Source: CAXXOK01 sp963674895 (GTDB lineage: Bacteria; Bacillota; Clostridia; Christensenellales; Aristaeellaceae). From it: a DNA stretch of 64,000 nucleotides. Location: positions 1,798,001 through 1,862,000 of the forward strand of contig CAXXCY010000003.1 in assembly GCA_963674895.2 (NCBI GenBank), in the 5' to 3' direction. The position numbers and the translations under genes are program-made. The stretch's first letter is position 1; each line of letters opens with the position of its first letter. This document shows, piece after piece, positions 50,480-59,233 of this stretch. The notes beneath the pieces are model-generated. The model saw nothing but the letters and a program-made list of their open reading frames with translations, ran no database searches and was not told where the DNA came from.

Positions 50480-51262
50480 ATGGAATCTCTGGCTAAGCGC
50501 CTCACGAGAAAACTCGCCGTCGCACTTGGTTTTGCCGGGATGGTCGCCGTAAACGCTCTGGCCATGTCCGGGAAAATCAACGGAATCAACACTGCCGACG
50601 TATCTGCCCTGTACCCGACCCTGTTCACCCCCGCGAATTACACCTTCTCCATTTGGGGCACGATCTACCTGCTGCTGCTCGTGTATGTGGTGTTTCAGCT
50701 CTTCGTCCAAAAACCGTCCGCGGAAAACAATCTGGCGAAGGTCGCCTTCTGGTTCGTGCTCTCCTGTATCGTCAACGCCGGCTGGATTTTCGCGTGGCAC
50801 TACCAGCAGATCCTCGTGTCGGCCGTCGTGATGGCCGGGCTGATGGCCTGCCTGGGGCGCATCCTGTCGCTGACCGCGGCCCCGGACGGCACATGCTGCG
50901 GCATGGTCAGCCTGGAGCTACCCTTCGGGCTTTACGCGGGCTGGATCACCGTTGCGACGGTCGCCAACATCGCGGTGCTGCTTACGGACCTCGGCTGGAA
51001 CGGCTTCGGCGTACCGGTCGTCTGGATGATCGTTACGCTGCTGGCCGCCGTGGGGATCGTCGTTTGGGTGACGCGCAAAATCAAAAACATCGCCTATCTG
51101 GCGGCGGTACTCTGGGGCTTTACCGGCATCCTCGTCCGCTACCTGCCGGATTTTTCCTTCGACACGCATAACGACGCGATGTGGATCGTGCTCGCACTCG
51201 GGCTCTGCCTGCTCATTCTGGCCGCGCGCTGGATCGAAATCATCGTCCGCAGGCTGAAATAG
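50480..51262 (+). CDS. TspO/MBR-like tryptophan-rich membrane protein
   Basis: 260 residues with about seven to eight hydrophobic segments. LFTPANYTFSIWGTIYLLL, NAGWIFAWHY and PFGLYAGWITVATVANI mark a TspO/peripheral-benzodiazepine-receptor-related family. Family members bind porphyrins or take part in stress responses; the longer bacterial versions like this one are uncharacterised. AAGGAGGG is properly spaced before the ATG. It ends at a bidirectional terminator. Confidence 0.82.
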   Translation: MESLAKRLTRKLAVALGFAGMVAVNALAMSGKINGINTADVSALYPTLFTPANYTFSIWGTIYLLLLVYVVFQLFVQKPSAENNLAKVAFWFVLSCIVNAGWIFAWHYQQILVSAVVMAGLMACLGRILSLTAAPDGTCCGMVSLELPFGLYAGWITVATVANIAVLLTDLGWNGFGVPVVWMIVTLLAAVGIVVWVTRKIKNIAYLAAVLWGFTGILVRYLPDFSFDTHNDAMWIVLALGLCLLILAARWIEIIVRRLK

Positions 51263-51269
51263 ACGAACA

Positions 51270-51312
51270 CAAAAACAGGCCGATGTATCGTTGTTACATT
51301 GGCCTGTTTTTT
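51270..51312. terminator. bidirectional terminator
   Basis: Stem AAAACAGGCC-G-ATGTA (51272-51287) with TACAT-T-GGCCTGTTTT (51295-51310), A-rich before and T-rich after, between convergent genes. Confidence 0.85.
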
Positions 51313-51318
51313 GTTTTC

Positions 51319-52053
51319 CTATTTCTGCATATAGGGGTTGAACTGCGCGTAATCGCCGTCGATGCCGGGCTTGGCGACCTGGAGGTTCGTATTCACGGAG
51401 AAGAAGAACCGCACGGTCGCGGCGGGTTTGGCGTCCCCGCCCGCCGGGCCGATATAGCGGATGGTGAGCGTGGTTTCACCCGCCGTTTCGCCGCGGTATA
51501 CCCAGGTATGCACGCCTCCGGCGCCTGCCAGCGCCCCCGAGGACAGATCCTGTTCGTATTTATCCACAATCAGTTTGAGCACGCCGTCCGGGTTTTCCTC
51601 GATCTCCCAATGGTATCCCGTCGACGGGTTCTCGATCAGGCGGATTATCGTTTTGCCGGGCGTATAGTCCTCCGGAAGCCTTTCGATGGACAGGACCTTC
51701 AGGCTGTCGTCGGCGCCCACTTCAAACGTATAGGTAAACACGGGATCGGTCGTCAGCGCTTCCCAGGGGCGGAGGCTTGCAAAGGTAACGCTTGCCACCC
51801 CTTCCCTGACGCCGCTGACAGTCCAGGTGTGCGTGCCCTGCAGGTCGAGCATGGGATTGCCGCCGTCGGCCGCCCCGTACCCGTGGTCGGTGACGGACAG
51901 GACCGTTTCATCGCTGATCAGATAGAACCATTTATAGCCGGTAGTCGGGGTTTCGTTCACGGTGATGTCCAGCAGGACCGTCGTAATCCCCTGTGCCGTG
52001 CATCCAAAAAGCGACGCGCATAGCAGGAGGATCAGAACCGATTTCCTTACCAT
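51319..52053 (-). CDS. lipoprotein with two chagasin-like (I42) protease-inhibitor domains
   Basis: 244 residues, lipobox LFGC at about residues 15-18. The mature part holds two tandem domains: the first with NETPTTGYKWFY, GTHTWTVSG and SLRPWE, the second with ENPSTGYHWEIE, GGVHTWVYRG and ETTLTIRYIG. NPTTGY, the GxGG-type loop and RPW are the inhibitory loops of chagasin, which block papain-like cysteine proteases. The second domain lacks a clear RPW. It is the last gene of the run carrying cassette copy B. Inhibition of a host or endogenous protease is inferred. Confidence 0.8.
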   Translation of the reverse strand: MVRKSVLILLLCASLFGCTAQGITTVLLDITVNETPTTGYKWFYLISDETVLSVTDHGYGAADGGNPMLDLQGTHTWTVSGVREGVASVTFASLRPWEALTTDPVFTYTFEVGADDSLKVLSIERLPEDYTPGKTIIRLIENPSTGYHWEIEENPDGVLKLIVDKYEQDLSSGALAGAGGVHTWVYRGETAGETTLTIRYIGPAGGDAKPAATVRFFFSVNTNLQVAKPGIDGDYAQFNPYMQK

Positions 52054-52157
52054 GATTGCCTCCCTGGCAGGACGGGCACATGCTCCTGTTTCAAGCCTGC
52101 AGCCTGTACGGATTGCGGTATGCCCATCGAATCCGAACAGGCCGCGCGGCTTGCGGG

Positions 52158-52694
52158 TTATTTATCCATAACCTGCAGGGTATCCATGAGCGCGAACCCG
52201 ATCGTCTCCTCGCCCTTGTTCAATTCGGCATAATCATCCAGCGTCACGGAGATCATGATGTCATAGCCTTTGACCAGCGTGACCGTTTCGCTGGAATCGT
52301 TATCCTGCGTGGATTCGTTGAGGATAATGTAATCAAACCCGTTGTTGTTCGTCAGCCGCTGCACGTCGGGCTGGACCATTTCCTCCGTATACCACCCGAC
52401 GAGCTCGTTGACTTCCTCGTCCGTGAGATCCGCAAGGCTCTTGTCCGCGTACAGTTCGTCCGGCGCGATGATGATGCTTACCCACAGATGATCGTTGCCT
52501 TGGACCGTGACCGCGATACGGGTAAAGTCGTCCGCCGTTTCCGAGCCGGTAATGACGACGTTGTCCGGCAGCGCCATATACAGATCGAAATCATCGTCGC
52601 CTTCATAGATCTTAGTCAGTCCGTTATCCGCCGCAATCGCCGTGGACGCGAACGCGAAAACCACTACCAGCAAAAGCATAAAGTACTTTTTCAT
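52158..52694 (-). CDS. small secreted protein of unknown family, cassette copy B
   Basis: 178 residues with a signal peptide (about 1-21). Diverged paralogue of the protein at 43297-43836 (shared DLTxEEVx, Y-I-x-x-NEST, LVxGY and MDT motifs). It follows the double-SH3 gene by 66 bases, as in copy A (45 bases). No known domain recognised. The ribosome site is weak (AGGATAGG some 11-14 bases upstream). Confidence 0.72.
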   Translation of the reverse strand: MKKYFMLLLVVVFAFASTAIAADNGLTKIYEGDDDFDLYMALPDNVVITGSETADDFTRIAVTVQGNDHLWVSIIIAPDELYADKSLADLTDEEVNELVGWYTEEMVQPDVQRLTNNNGFDYIILNESTQDNDSSETVTLVKGYDIMISVTLDDYAELNKGEETIGFALMDTLQVMDK

Positions 52695-52760
52695 ATTCCA
52701 TGCCTATCCTTTCTTAAATTGCAATCCATTGCCGTAACTGAAATCCTGCCGGACGTTGCG

Positions 52761-53387
52761 TCAGTTTGCGGCATCGGCGCCATAAATCCCGTTCCCCTGG
52801 TACGGGGCCAGGAATTTCCGCATCATGAAGCCCATCACGCGATTAGTTTCATCCAGCACCTGGCACCAGGTGCTGTTCTGGCTCATGATCGTCAGAACGT
52901 CGTTCATGTAATAGCGGCTGTGGATATCCGCATACAGCGAGGGGCCCCAGCGCAGGTTCACATAACCGCTGGGGGAGTTCGGGCGCACCTGCGCCTGGTA
53001 ATACGCCGGGGTAAAGCCGTTATACATTGCGTTGCTCAGCGTATTGTCCGGCGCCGCGGTGGGCGAGGGCTTGGACGTGGGTCTGGGGGTGGGTTTGGGT
53101 CCCGGATGGTAGGAAACCAGATACTTGCTCATCACATAGCCGGTGTTGCCGTTATACCCGACGGAATACCATGTGCTGTTGTACGGCTGGTATACCTGCA
53201 CGACCGCCGCGTACGGAATGTTGGCCAGGATTGGAGAATCGGTGCTTGGCTGCTGACGCAGGTTGAGCGACTTCCCGTTGGAAGTATACACATACATGGT
53301 CATATTCCCCACCATGGCAAACACAGTTGACGCGACCATCGTCATGACGACGACAATCAGCATCAGAGCAACGAGTTTTTTCATCAT
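52761..53387 (-). CDS. secreted double-SH3 protein, cassette copy B
   Basis: 208 residues with a signal peptide (about 1-24). Two bacterial SH3-like domains: MYVYTSNGKSLNLRQQPS to YVMSKYLV, and GYVNLRWGPSLYADIHSRYY to MGFMMRKFLAPY, linked by a Pro/Thr/Lys-rich segment (PGPKPTPRPTSKPSPT). Paralogue of 42667-43251. AAGGAGGAG precedes ATG 53387. Likely cell-wall binding; partner of the small secreted protein downstream. Confidence 0.84.
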   Translation of the reverse strand: MMKKLVALMLIVVVMTMVASTVFAMVGNMTMYVYTSNGKSLNLRQQPSTDSPILANIPYAAVVQVYQPYNSTWYSVGYNGNTGYVMSKYLVSYHPGPKPTPRPTSKPSPTAAPDNTLSNAMYNGFTPAYYQAQVRPNSPSGYVNLRWGPSLYADIHSRYYMNDVLTIMSQNSTWCQVLDETNRVMGFMMRKFLAPYQGNGIYGADAAN

Positions 53388-53556
53388 TAGAACGCTCCTC
53401 CTTGTTCTTTGATTTGCGATTTCCAGAGGCGGAAAAGCTACGCCCGCCGCGGCAGCTTCAGGTATGTCTGCGGATGTTGGGCGTCGGCTCTTCCGGAAGC
53501 CATGCCCGTTCCCTTGGAAACGGTATGGCGATTAATGGTCTGTTTCGTCAAGGGTT

Positions 53557-54177
53557 TTATAAATCCCTTCTTATTTTTTCCAGCGCCTTCAGCGCGTCGC
53601 CGTACGCGTATCCCCTGCGCCGCATCGCCAGGATGGTTTTCCTGCGCGCTTCCGCCGCCGGAAGGCTGCGGCTGCGGCGCATCAGCTTTTCCGCCAGCTT
53701 CACGGCGCTTTCGTCCTGCCGCTGCGGGTCCAGCCCGGAAAGTGCCTGCTGGGCCAGCGCGTCGTCAATTCCCTTTTGCCGCAGTTCGTACAGGATTCGC
53801 TCCCTGCCGATCTGCCTTCCCGCCCTGTCCCGCGCCCACTGCTCAGCAAAGGCGCGGTCGTCGAGCAGGCCTTCCGTTTCAAGCTTGGCGAGCACCATCT
53901 CCACCGTATCGGCAAGGTAGCAGGCGTCCGTCAGCCTTTTCTCGATTTCAAAGCGGCTTCTGGCGCGCACCGCAAGCAGACGCACGGCGCGGTGCAAAGC
54001 CTCGGGGTATTGCTTAAGCAGCAGGCTGTGCGAAAGCTCGTCGGCATCCACCGCTTCCCCCTCCCGGAGAGGAAATGCCTGGAAGTTTTTGCGCGTCATA
54101 CACAAAACCCGCCGGTCGCTCACGGTTATGCGGACGCCGTTTTTCAGTTCGCGGACTTCGGTTACGATATCGTTCAT
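53557..54177 (-). CDS. recX: regulatory protein RecX
   Basis: 206 residues of three-helix repeats (ALHRAVRLLAVRARSRFEIEKRL, DDRAFAEQWARDR, IGRERILYELRQKGI) typical of RecX, which modulates RecA filaments. recA is not adjacent. Its ATG (54177) overlaps the preceding stop as ATGA; no strong ribosome site, so translation is likely coupled. The longer upstream frame is not homologous. Confidence 0.88.
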   Translation of the reverse strand: MNDIVTEVRELKNGVRITVSDRRVLCMTRKNFQAFPLREGEAVDADELSHSLLLKQYPEALHRAVRLLAVRARSRFEIEKRLTDACYLADTVEMVLAKLETEGLLDDRAFAEQWARDRAGRQIGRERILYELRQKGIDDALAQQALSGLDPQRQDESAVKLAEKLMRRSRSLPAAEARRKTILAMRRRGYAYGDALKALEKIRRDL

Positions 54178-55343
54178 AGCAATACCCGGATCAGGTCGAT
54201 ATTCAGGCAGCTCAGCCGCCCCATCCGCCGTTCGCTCGCGCCGCTGTTGAAGGACGCGAACCCGTTCCCCTGCTCGTCGAAAAAGAACCCGTTCACCGCG
54301 CCGTACGCAAACCCCTGGTGCCCGAACAGCCGGCGTGGGAACACGCTGTCGTCCTCCAGCGTGAACATCCCCATGCCCTGGCGCATGCCGGGCCCCCATT
54401 CCGCCTTCCCCCTGCCGGTCGCGCGGAGGTTTTGCAGGGACGCGTCATCGATAAACGTCTTGCCGCCGTGCGATCCGTGGATCATCACCTGGCAGAGCTT
54501 CGCCATCTCCCCCGCCGTGATGTACAGGTTTCCCGAAGCGAGCACGAAATGGCGCTGCGGATCGGGCGCACCGATGGGTTCGGACGCCCGGAAGCGTGCG
54601 CGCGCGTCGAAGGCCGCGGGCCGCCACCCCGGCAGCACGCGGTACCCGTCGGCAAGCCTGTCCTCGTCCGCCTTGCGGATATCAAAGGTCGCCCGCACGC
54701 CGAGTGGTTCAAACAGCTCCCGCTGGATCAGGTCCTCAAAGCTTACCTGGAACCGCGACTCCAGAAGGCTTCCGATCAGCCCCGCGCCGAAGTTGGAATA
54801 CCGGAAGCGCTCGTACGGCAGGCCGCCGGAAAAGCTTGCGCCGTCTGTAAGCAGCGCGTCCGCCGTGATATCCTCCGCAAAAGAGCGGAAATAATCCGGC
54901 GTATCGACGATCCCCGACGTATGGCTGAGCAGCGCGCCCAGCGGGATGGGAACCCCGGGATGGCGGGGATTGCGGACCGGCCGGTGCCAGAAATCCGAGA
55001 TATCCTCTTCCACGTTAAGCTTACCCAGCGTCTGCAGGCGCATCACCAGCAACGCGCACACCGCCTTGGCGACCGATGCCGTGCGGAACACCGTATCCGG
55101 GCGCACGGGCCGCGCGGGATGCAGCGCCGCATAGCCCGCGCAGTAGGTTTCCGCCGCCTGCCCGCCGCGGATCAACCGCACGCACCCGCCCACGGTACGG
55201 TGCTTTCTCCATACGCGTTCCAGCGCCGAAAGCGTCTCCGGGTTCCCGCTTCCTTCCGCGTCCGCGTGCCGCCAGCGGCATCGCCTGCCAAGCACCGGCA
55301 GCGCCGCGCCGTACAACCAGTTTTTACGCGCTGTGACCGGCAT
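54174..55343 (-). CDS. serine hydrolase, class C beta-lactamase/esterase family
   Basis: 389 residues. Catalytic SxxK in FRTASVAKAV (S90, K93), the YSN triad (Y182) and a HQG in place of KTG (GHQGFAYG). Family members include DD-peptidases, esterases and beta-lactamases. No signal peptide is apparent, so it is probably cytoplasmic and not a resistance enzyme. ATG 55343 with GGGGAGG; overlaps lgt by 20 bases. Confidence 0.87.
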   Translation of the reverse strand: MPVTARKNWLYGAALPVLGRRCRWRHADAEGSGNPETLSALERVWRKHRTVGGCVRLIRGGQAAETYCAGYAALHPARPVRPDTVFRTASVAKAVCALLVMRLQTLGKLNVEEDISDFWHRPVRNPRHPGVPIPLGALLSHTSGIVDTPDYFRSFAEDITADALLTDGASFSGGLPYERFRYSNFGAGLIGSLLESRFQVSFEDLIQRELFEPLGVRATFDIRKADEDRLADGYRVLPGWRPAAFDARARFRASEPIGAPDPQRHFVLASGNLYITAGEMAKLCQVMIHGSHGGKTFIDDASLQNLRATGRGKAEWGPGMRQGMGMFTLEDDSVFPRRLFGHQGFAYGAVNGFFFDEQGNGFASFNSGASERRMGRLSCLNIDLIRVLL

Positions 55344-56409
55344 GCAGCGCCTCCCCGTCCAGCTTCCGGTAGGGCATCCACAGATAGGCGGCCACCGAGA
55401 ACCCCGCGTAGAAGAAGTACGGCGACTGCCAGAGCATCTGGCCGCCGAAAATCCACAGCGTGAGGTAAAGCAGAAAATCAAAGCCCGTCCACAGGAGCGC
55501 CGGCAGGTCCCTGCCAGCATAGAGCAAAAGCCCGCCGGCGCAGCATACGTACAGGGCGATCGTCACGATAATCCCCCCGATCCGGGCAGCCAGCAGCGGG
55601 CGCAAAAAAGCAAGGACGGTCAGAAGCGTATACGCCGCGAACGGCTTCCCCTTATTTTGGGGATACAGCCGCGAAAGAAAGACCACCGCCACCGCGGCGC
55701 AAATCAAAAGGCTTACGATCTGGCTTACGCGCATCCCGAGCAGGTACAGGCTGTCCGTGCGCAGCTGCTCGATGAGAAAACGCCCGCAGCCGTACAGCGC
55801 CATATACCATAAAAACACGTCGCCCCGCCGCTTCATGCGTTTGCGCGTCAGCCACAGCACGGCGAACACCGCGAAATTCCACATCGATTCATAAAAGAAC
55901 GTCGCGGCGTGCCATACCTCCGCGCCGCCTTCGCCGATCAAGACCCCGGCGGGGAAAAACTGCCAGAAAGCGTCCGTGATCACGGGCCCGAAGGCCTCGC
56001 GGTTAAAGTAGTTGCCCCAGCGCCCGATCGCCTGCGCCAGGATGAGCCCCGGCGCGACCAGATCAAGCGCCGACGCGAAGGGAAGCTTTTTGACGCGGCA
56101 GTAAATCCACAGGCTGAGCACGCCGCCGATCACCGCGCCGTAAATCGCCACGCCGCCCTGCCAGATATACAAAATCGACACCGGATCGGCGATATACTCG
56201 TCCAGCTTCATCAGCACGTAGTAGATACGCGACCCGATAATGCCGGCCGGTACCGTGATCAGCACGATATCCAGCATCGTGTCCTTGGGAAGCGACAGCC
56301 GTTTTTCCTCCCGCGCGCCCAGCAGGTACGCAAGCAATATGCCCGCCATAATCAGCACGCTGTACCAGGTGATATTTCCCACCACGAACCGGCTGTACGG
56401 TATCGCCAC
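55324..56409 (-). CDS. lgt: prolipoprotein diacylglyceryl transferase, C-terminally extended
   Basis: 361 residues. Membrane enzyme that lipidates the lipobox cysteine of prolipoproteins, such as those encoded at 12459, 14026 and 51319. The Lgt signature GRWGNYFNREAFG, the QGGVAIYGAVIGG stretch and the GCGRFLIEQLRTDSL segment are present. Beyond the usual end (about residue 255) it carries some 100 extra residues with about three to four further hydrophobic segments. GTG start (56409) with GGAGG at proper distance; extended -10 promoter upstream. Confidence 0.93.
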   Translation of the reverse strand: MAIPYSRFVVGNITWYSVLIMAGILLAYLLGAREEKRLSLPKDTMLDIVLITVPAGIIGSRIYYVLMKLDEYIADPVSILYIWQGGVAIYGAVIGGVLSLWIYCRVKKLPFASALDLVAPGLILAQAIGRWGNYFNREAFGPVITDAFWQFFPAGVLIGEGGAEVWHAATFFYESMWNFAVFAVLWLTRKRMKRRGDVFLWYMALYGCGRFLIEQLRTDSLYLLGMRVSQIVSLLICAAVAVVFLSRLYPQNKGKPFAAYTLLTVLAFLRPLLAARIGGIIVTIALYVCCAGGLLLYAGRDLPALLWTGFDFLLYLTLWIFGGQMLWQSPYFFYAGFSVAAYLWMPYRKLDGEALHAGHSA

Positions 56410-56432
56410 ACGACCGCCTCCCCGTTTTCTCG

Positions 56433-56441
56433 ATTATACCA
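56433..56441 (-). promoter_or_regulatory. extended -10 promoter of lgt
   Basis: On the minus strand TGGTATAAT, with a perfect TATAAT, 24 bases before the start; the -35 (TTTCTT) is poor. Confidence 0.5.
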
Positions 56442-56478
56442 TCAAACCGGACGCGAAGAAAGGCATTGCGCAATCCCG

Positions 56479-56507
56479 TTGAACCGCCTCTGAAATCATG
56501 ATAGAAT
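56479..56507 (+). promoter_or_regulatory. promoter of the malic enzyme gene
   Basis: TTGAAC (56479-56484), 17-bp spacer, TAGAAT (56502-56507) with TGA before it. Confidence 0.55.
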
Positions 56508-56539
56508 GGCATGTATCAAGCAGTACGGAGGGCAAGCCC

Positions 56540-57724
56540 ATGGACTACAGAACCGAATCCCTGAAAAAGCATTACGAGTGGCGCGGAAAGCTGGACATCA
56601 CCCCGCGCATGCCGGTCACCAACCGCGACGAGCTCTCGCTGGCGTACACGCCGGGCGTGGCCGAGCCGTGCCTCGAAATTCAAAAGGATATCGAAAAGAG
56701 CTTTGAGCTCACGGGCCGCGCCAATCTCGTGGCCGTGGTCACGGACGGCTCGGCGGTGCTGGGGCTCGGGAACATCGGGCCGGAGGCCGGCATGCCCGTG
56801 ATGGAGGGCAAGTGCGTGCTGTTCAAGGCGTTCGGCAACGTGGACGCCATTCCGCTGTGCATCAAGTCAAACGACGTGGACGAGATCGTGCGCACCGTTT
56901 ACCTGCTGTCGGGGAGCTTCGGCGGCGTTAACCTGGAGGATATCTCGGCGCCGCGATGCTTTGAAATCGAGCGCAGGCTGCAGGAAATCTGCGATATCCC
57001 GATCTTCCACGACGACCAGCACGGCACCGCCGTGGTGACCGCCGCGGCGCTTTTAAACGCGCTGAAGGTTGTTCATAAAAAGATCGGGGACGTGCGGTGC
57101 GTGATCAACGGCGCTGGCGCGGCGGGCATTTCGGTGGCAAAGCTCCTGATGCTGATGGGCATCGGCGAAACCATCCTCGTGTCCAGCCGCGGCATCATCG
57201 TGGAAGGCAAGGAAGGCATCAACCCCGCGCAGCAGGAGATGGCCAAGGTCACAAACCCGCGCAGGCTGACCGGCACGCTCGCCGACGCCATGCAGGGCGC
57301 GGACGTGTTCATCGGGCTGTCCGTGCCAAACATCGTGTCCGGGGATATGGTGCGCTCGATGGCCAAGGACCCCATCGTGTTTCCGATGTCCAACCCCACG
57401 CCGGAGATCGACCCCGCAGAGGCCGTAAACGCCGGGGCGGCGGTGGTGGGCACGGGCCGCAGCGACTACGATAACCAGATCAACAACGTGCTCGCGTTCC
57501 CGGGCATCCTCCGCGGCGCGCTGGATACCCGCGCCAAATGCATCAACGACGAGATGAAGCTCGCCGCAGCCTATGCCATCGCCGGGCTGATATCGGACGC
57601 GGATCGCGCGCCCGGCTATATCATCCCCCTCGCGTTTGACAAGCGCGTCGGCCCCGCCGTAGGCCGCGCGGTGGCGGAGGCCGCGGTAAAGAGCGGCGTT
57701 GCCCGGAAGCCATACAACGGCTGA
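56540..57724 (+). CDS. NAD(P)-dependent malic enzyme
   Basis: 394 residues, the short bacterial type. Oxidatively decarboxylates malate to pyruvate. LAYTPGVAEPC, TDGSAVLGLGNIGPEAGMPVMEGK, DIPIFHDDQHGTAVV (metal ligands) and the Rossmann loop INGAGAAGISVAKLL are visible. ACGGAGGG is 8 bases before the ATG; the longer upstream frame is rejected. Confidence 0.95.
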   Translation: MDYRTESLKKHYEWRGKLDITPRMPVTNRDELSLAYTPGVAEPCLEIQKDIEKSFELTGRANLVAVVTDGSAVLGLGNIGPEAGMPVMEGKCVLFKAFGNVDAIPLCIKSNDVDEIVRTVYLLSGSFGGVNLEDISAPRCFEIERRLQEICDIPIFHDDQHGTAVVTAAALLNALKVVHKKIGDVRCVINGAGAAGISVAKLLMLMGIGETILVSSRGIIVEGKEGINPAQQEMAKVTNPRRLTGTLADAMQGADVFIGLSVPNIVSGDMVRSMAKDPIVFPMSNPTPEIDPAEAVNAGAAVVGTGRSDYDNQINNVLAFPGILRGALDTRAKCINDEMKLAAAYAIAGLISDADRAPGYIIPLAFDKRVGPAVGRAVAEAAVKSGVARKPYNG

Positions 57725-57826
57725 TTTGCGCTGCGCGGTGTCGGGCTGTGACGGCCCTTGCTTTTACAGCGCCCCTATGGTAAAAATAGAGTCAAGGAAG
57801 ATTTGCTGCTCGACAACGGAGGACTT

Positions 57827-59233
57827 ATGACGGCCGCGAACACACCCGAATTGAAGCATAAACGGATGACCGAAACGCCCATCCCGAAGCTTCTGTTTTC
57901 GCTTGCCGTCCCGACGATCGTCAGCATGCTGATCTCGGCCTTTTACAACATGGCCGACACGTATTTCATCGGCAGGCTCGGCTCCGCCAGCGCCACCGCC
58001 GCGGTGGGCGTATGCTTTCCGATGATGGCCGTGCTGCAGGCGGTCGGGTTCATGTTCGGCCAGGGCTCGGGCAATTTCATCGCCCGCGCGCTAGGCGCAA
58101 AAAAGATCAGGGATGCCGAGGAGATGGCGTCCACCGCGTTTTTTGCCGCCGTAATCACGGGCGTTTTGCTGATGACCGCGGGGCTGGTTTTGCTCCCGAA
58201 GCTGGTGGTCTGGCTTGGTTCCACGGTCACCATCGCGCCCTACGCTATGGACTACGCCCGCAATATCCTGTTCGCCACCCCGTGGCTGATCGCCAGCATT
58301 GTGCTCAACAACCAGCTGCGCCTGCAGGGCAATGCGGTTTTTGCCATGGTGGGGATGACGTCGGGCGCGATCCTCAATATCGGGCTGGACCCGCTGTTCA
58401 TCTTTACCCTGAACATGGGCGTCGCCGGGGCTTCGATGGCGACGATGATCAGCCAGATGATCGCCTTTGTGCTGTTGCTGCTGGGCACACGGCGCGGCGA
58501 TAACCTGCGCATCCGTTTCAAGCGGTTCACGCCGGCAATCGGCTATTTCAAAGGCGTCCTGCGCGGCGGTCTTCCGGCGCTGTTCCGCCAGAGCATCGGC
58601 AGCCTCGCGATCGTCATGCTCAACACGACTGCCGGGCAGATGGGCGATACCGTCATCGCGGCGTTCTCCATCGTATTCCGCATCATGATGTTCGTCCAGA
58701 TGATCGTCATCGGCCTGGGGCAGGGCTTCCAGCCCATCTGCGGATTCAATTACGGTTCCGGGCGCTACGACCGCGTACGGGAGGCCTATTGGTTTACGGT
58801 CAGGATTTCCTTCTTCATGCTGCTGGCCGGCGCTATAGGCGCGTTCATCTTCGCGCCGCAGGTGGTAGAGCTGTTTCTCAAAGGCTATCCCGAGGTGACC
58901 GAAATCGGGAGCCTGGCGCTTCGGCTGCAAACCTTCATGCTGCCGTTCTTCTCCGTGCTGATGATGTCCAGCATGCTGCTGCAGACGATCGGCTATGTGC
59001 GAAACGCCTCCCTGCTGGCGGTTGCGCGGCAGGGGTTGTTCCTGTTCCCCACGCTGCTGATATTGCCCCGTTTCTTCGGGCTGCTCGGGCTGCAGCTGGC
59101 GCAGCCGATCGCCGACTGCTGCGCGGTGATCCTGAGCATCCCGCTCGGTTTGCACGCACTCAACGGTTTTAAACGAGAGGAGGCGCGGCCCGCCGAAAAC
59201 GGCGAAGCCGCACAGGCGAATGTTTCGATATGA
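57827..59233 (+). CDS. MATE family efflux transporter
   Basis: 468 residues, twelve predicted helices in two halves. PKLLFSLAVPTIVSMLISAFYNMADTYFIGRLG at the N-terminus and GLGQGFQPICGFNYGS in the second half are typical MATE motifs. Exports drugs or metabolites using Na+ or H+. GGAGG precedes ATG 57827. Overlaps the phosphatase gene by 14 bases; substrate unknown. Confidence 0.93.
   Translation: MTAANTPELKHKRMTETPIPKLLFSLAVPTIVSMLISAFYNMADTYFIGRLGSASATAAVGVCFPMMAVLQAVGFMFGQGSGNFIARALGAKKIRDAEEMASTAFFAAVITGVLLMTAGLVLLPKLVVWLGSTVTIAPYAMDYARNILFATPWLIASIVLNNQLRLQGNAVFAMVGMTSGAILNIGLDPLFIFTLNMGVAGASMATMISQMIAFVLLLLGTRRGDNLRIRFKRFTPAIGYFKGVLRGGLPALFRQSIGSLAIVMLNTTAGQMGDTVIAAFSIVFRIMMFVQMIVIGLGQGFQPICGFNYGSGRYDRVREAYWFTVRISFFMLLAGAIGAFIFAPQVVELFLKGYPEVTEIGSLALRLQTFMLPFFSVLMMSSMLLQTIGYVRNASLLAVARQGLFLFPTLLILPRFFGLLGLQLAQPIADCCAVILSIPLGLHALNGFKREEARPAENGEAAQANVSI

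Noticed and set aside
53551..53570. Terminator after recX
   Set aside because: AAGGG/CCCTT could pair, but on the coding (minus) strand there is no U-tract after it.
54174..55343. Antibiotic-resistance beta-lactamase
   Set aside because: It has the SxxK and YSN motifs, but HQG replaces KTG and there is no signal peptide; such proteins are mostly esterases or peptidases.
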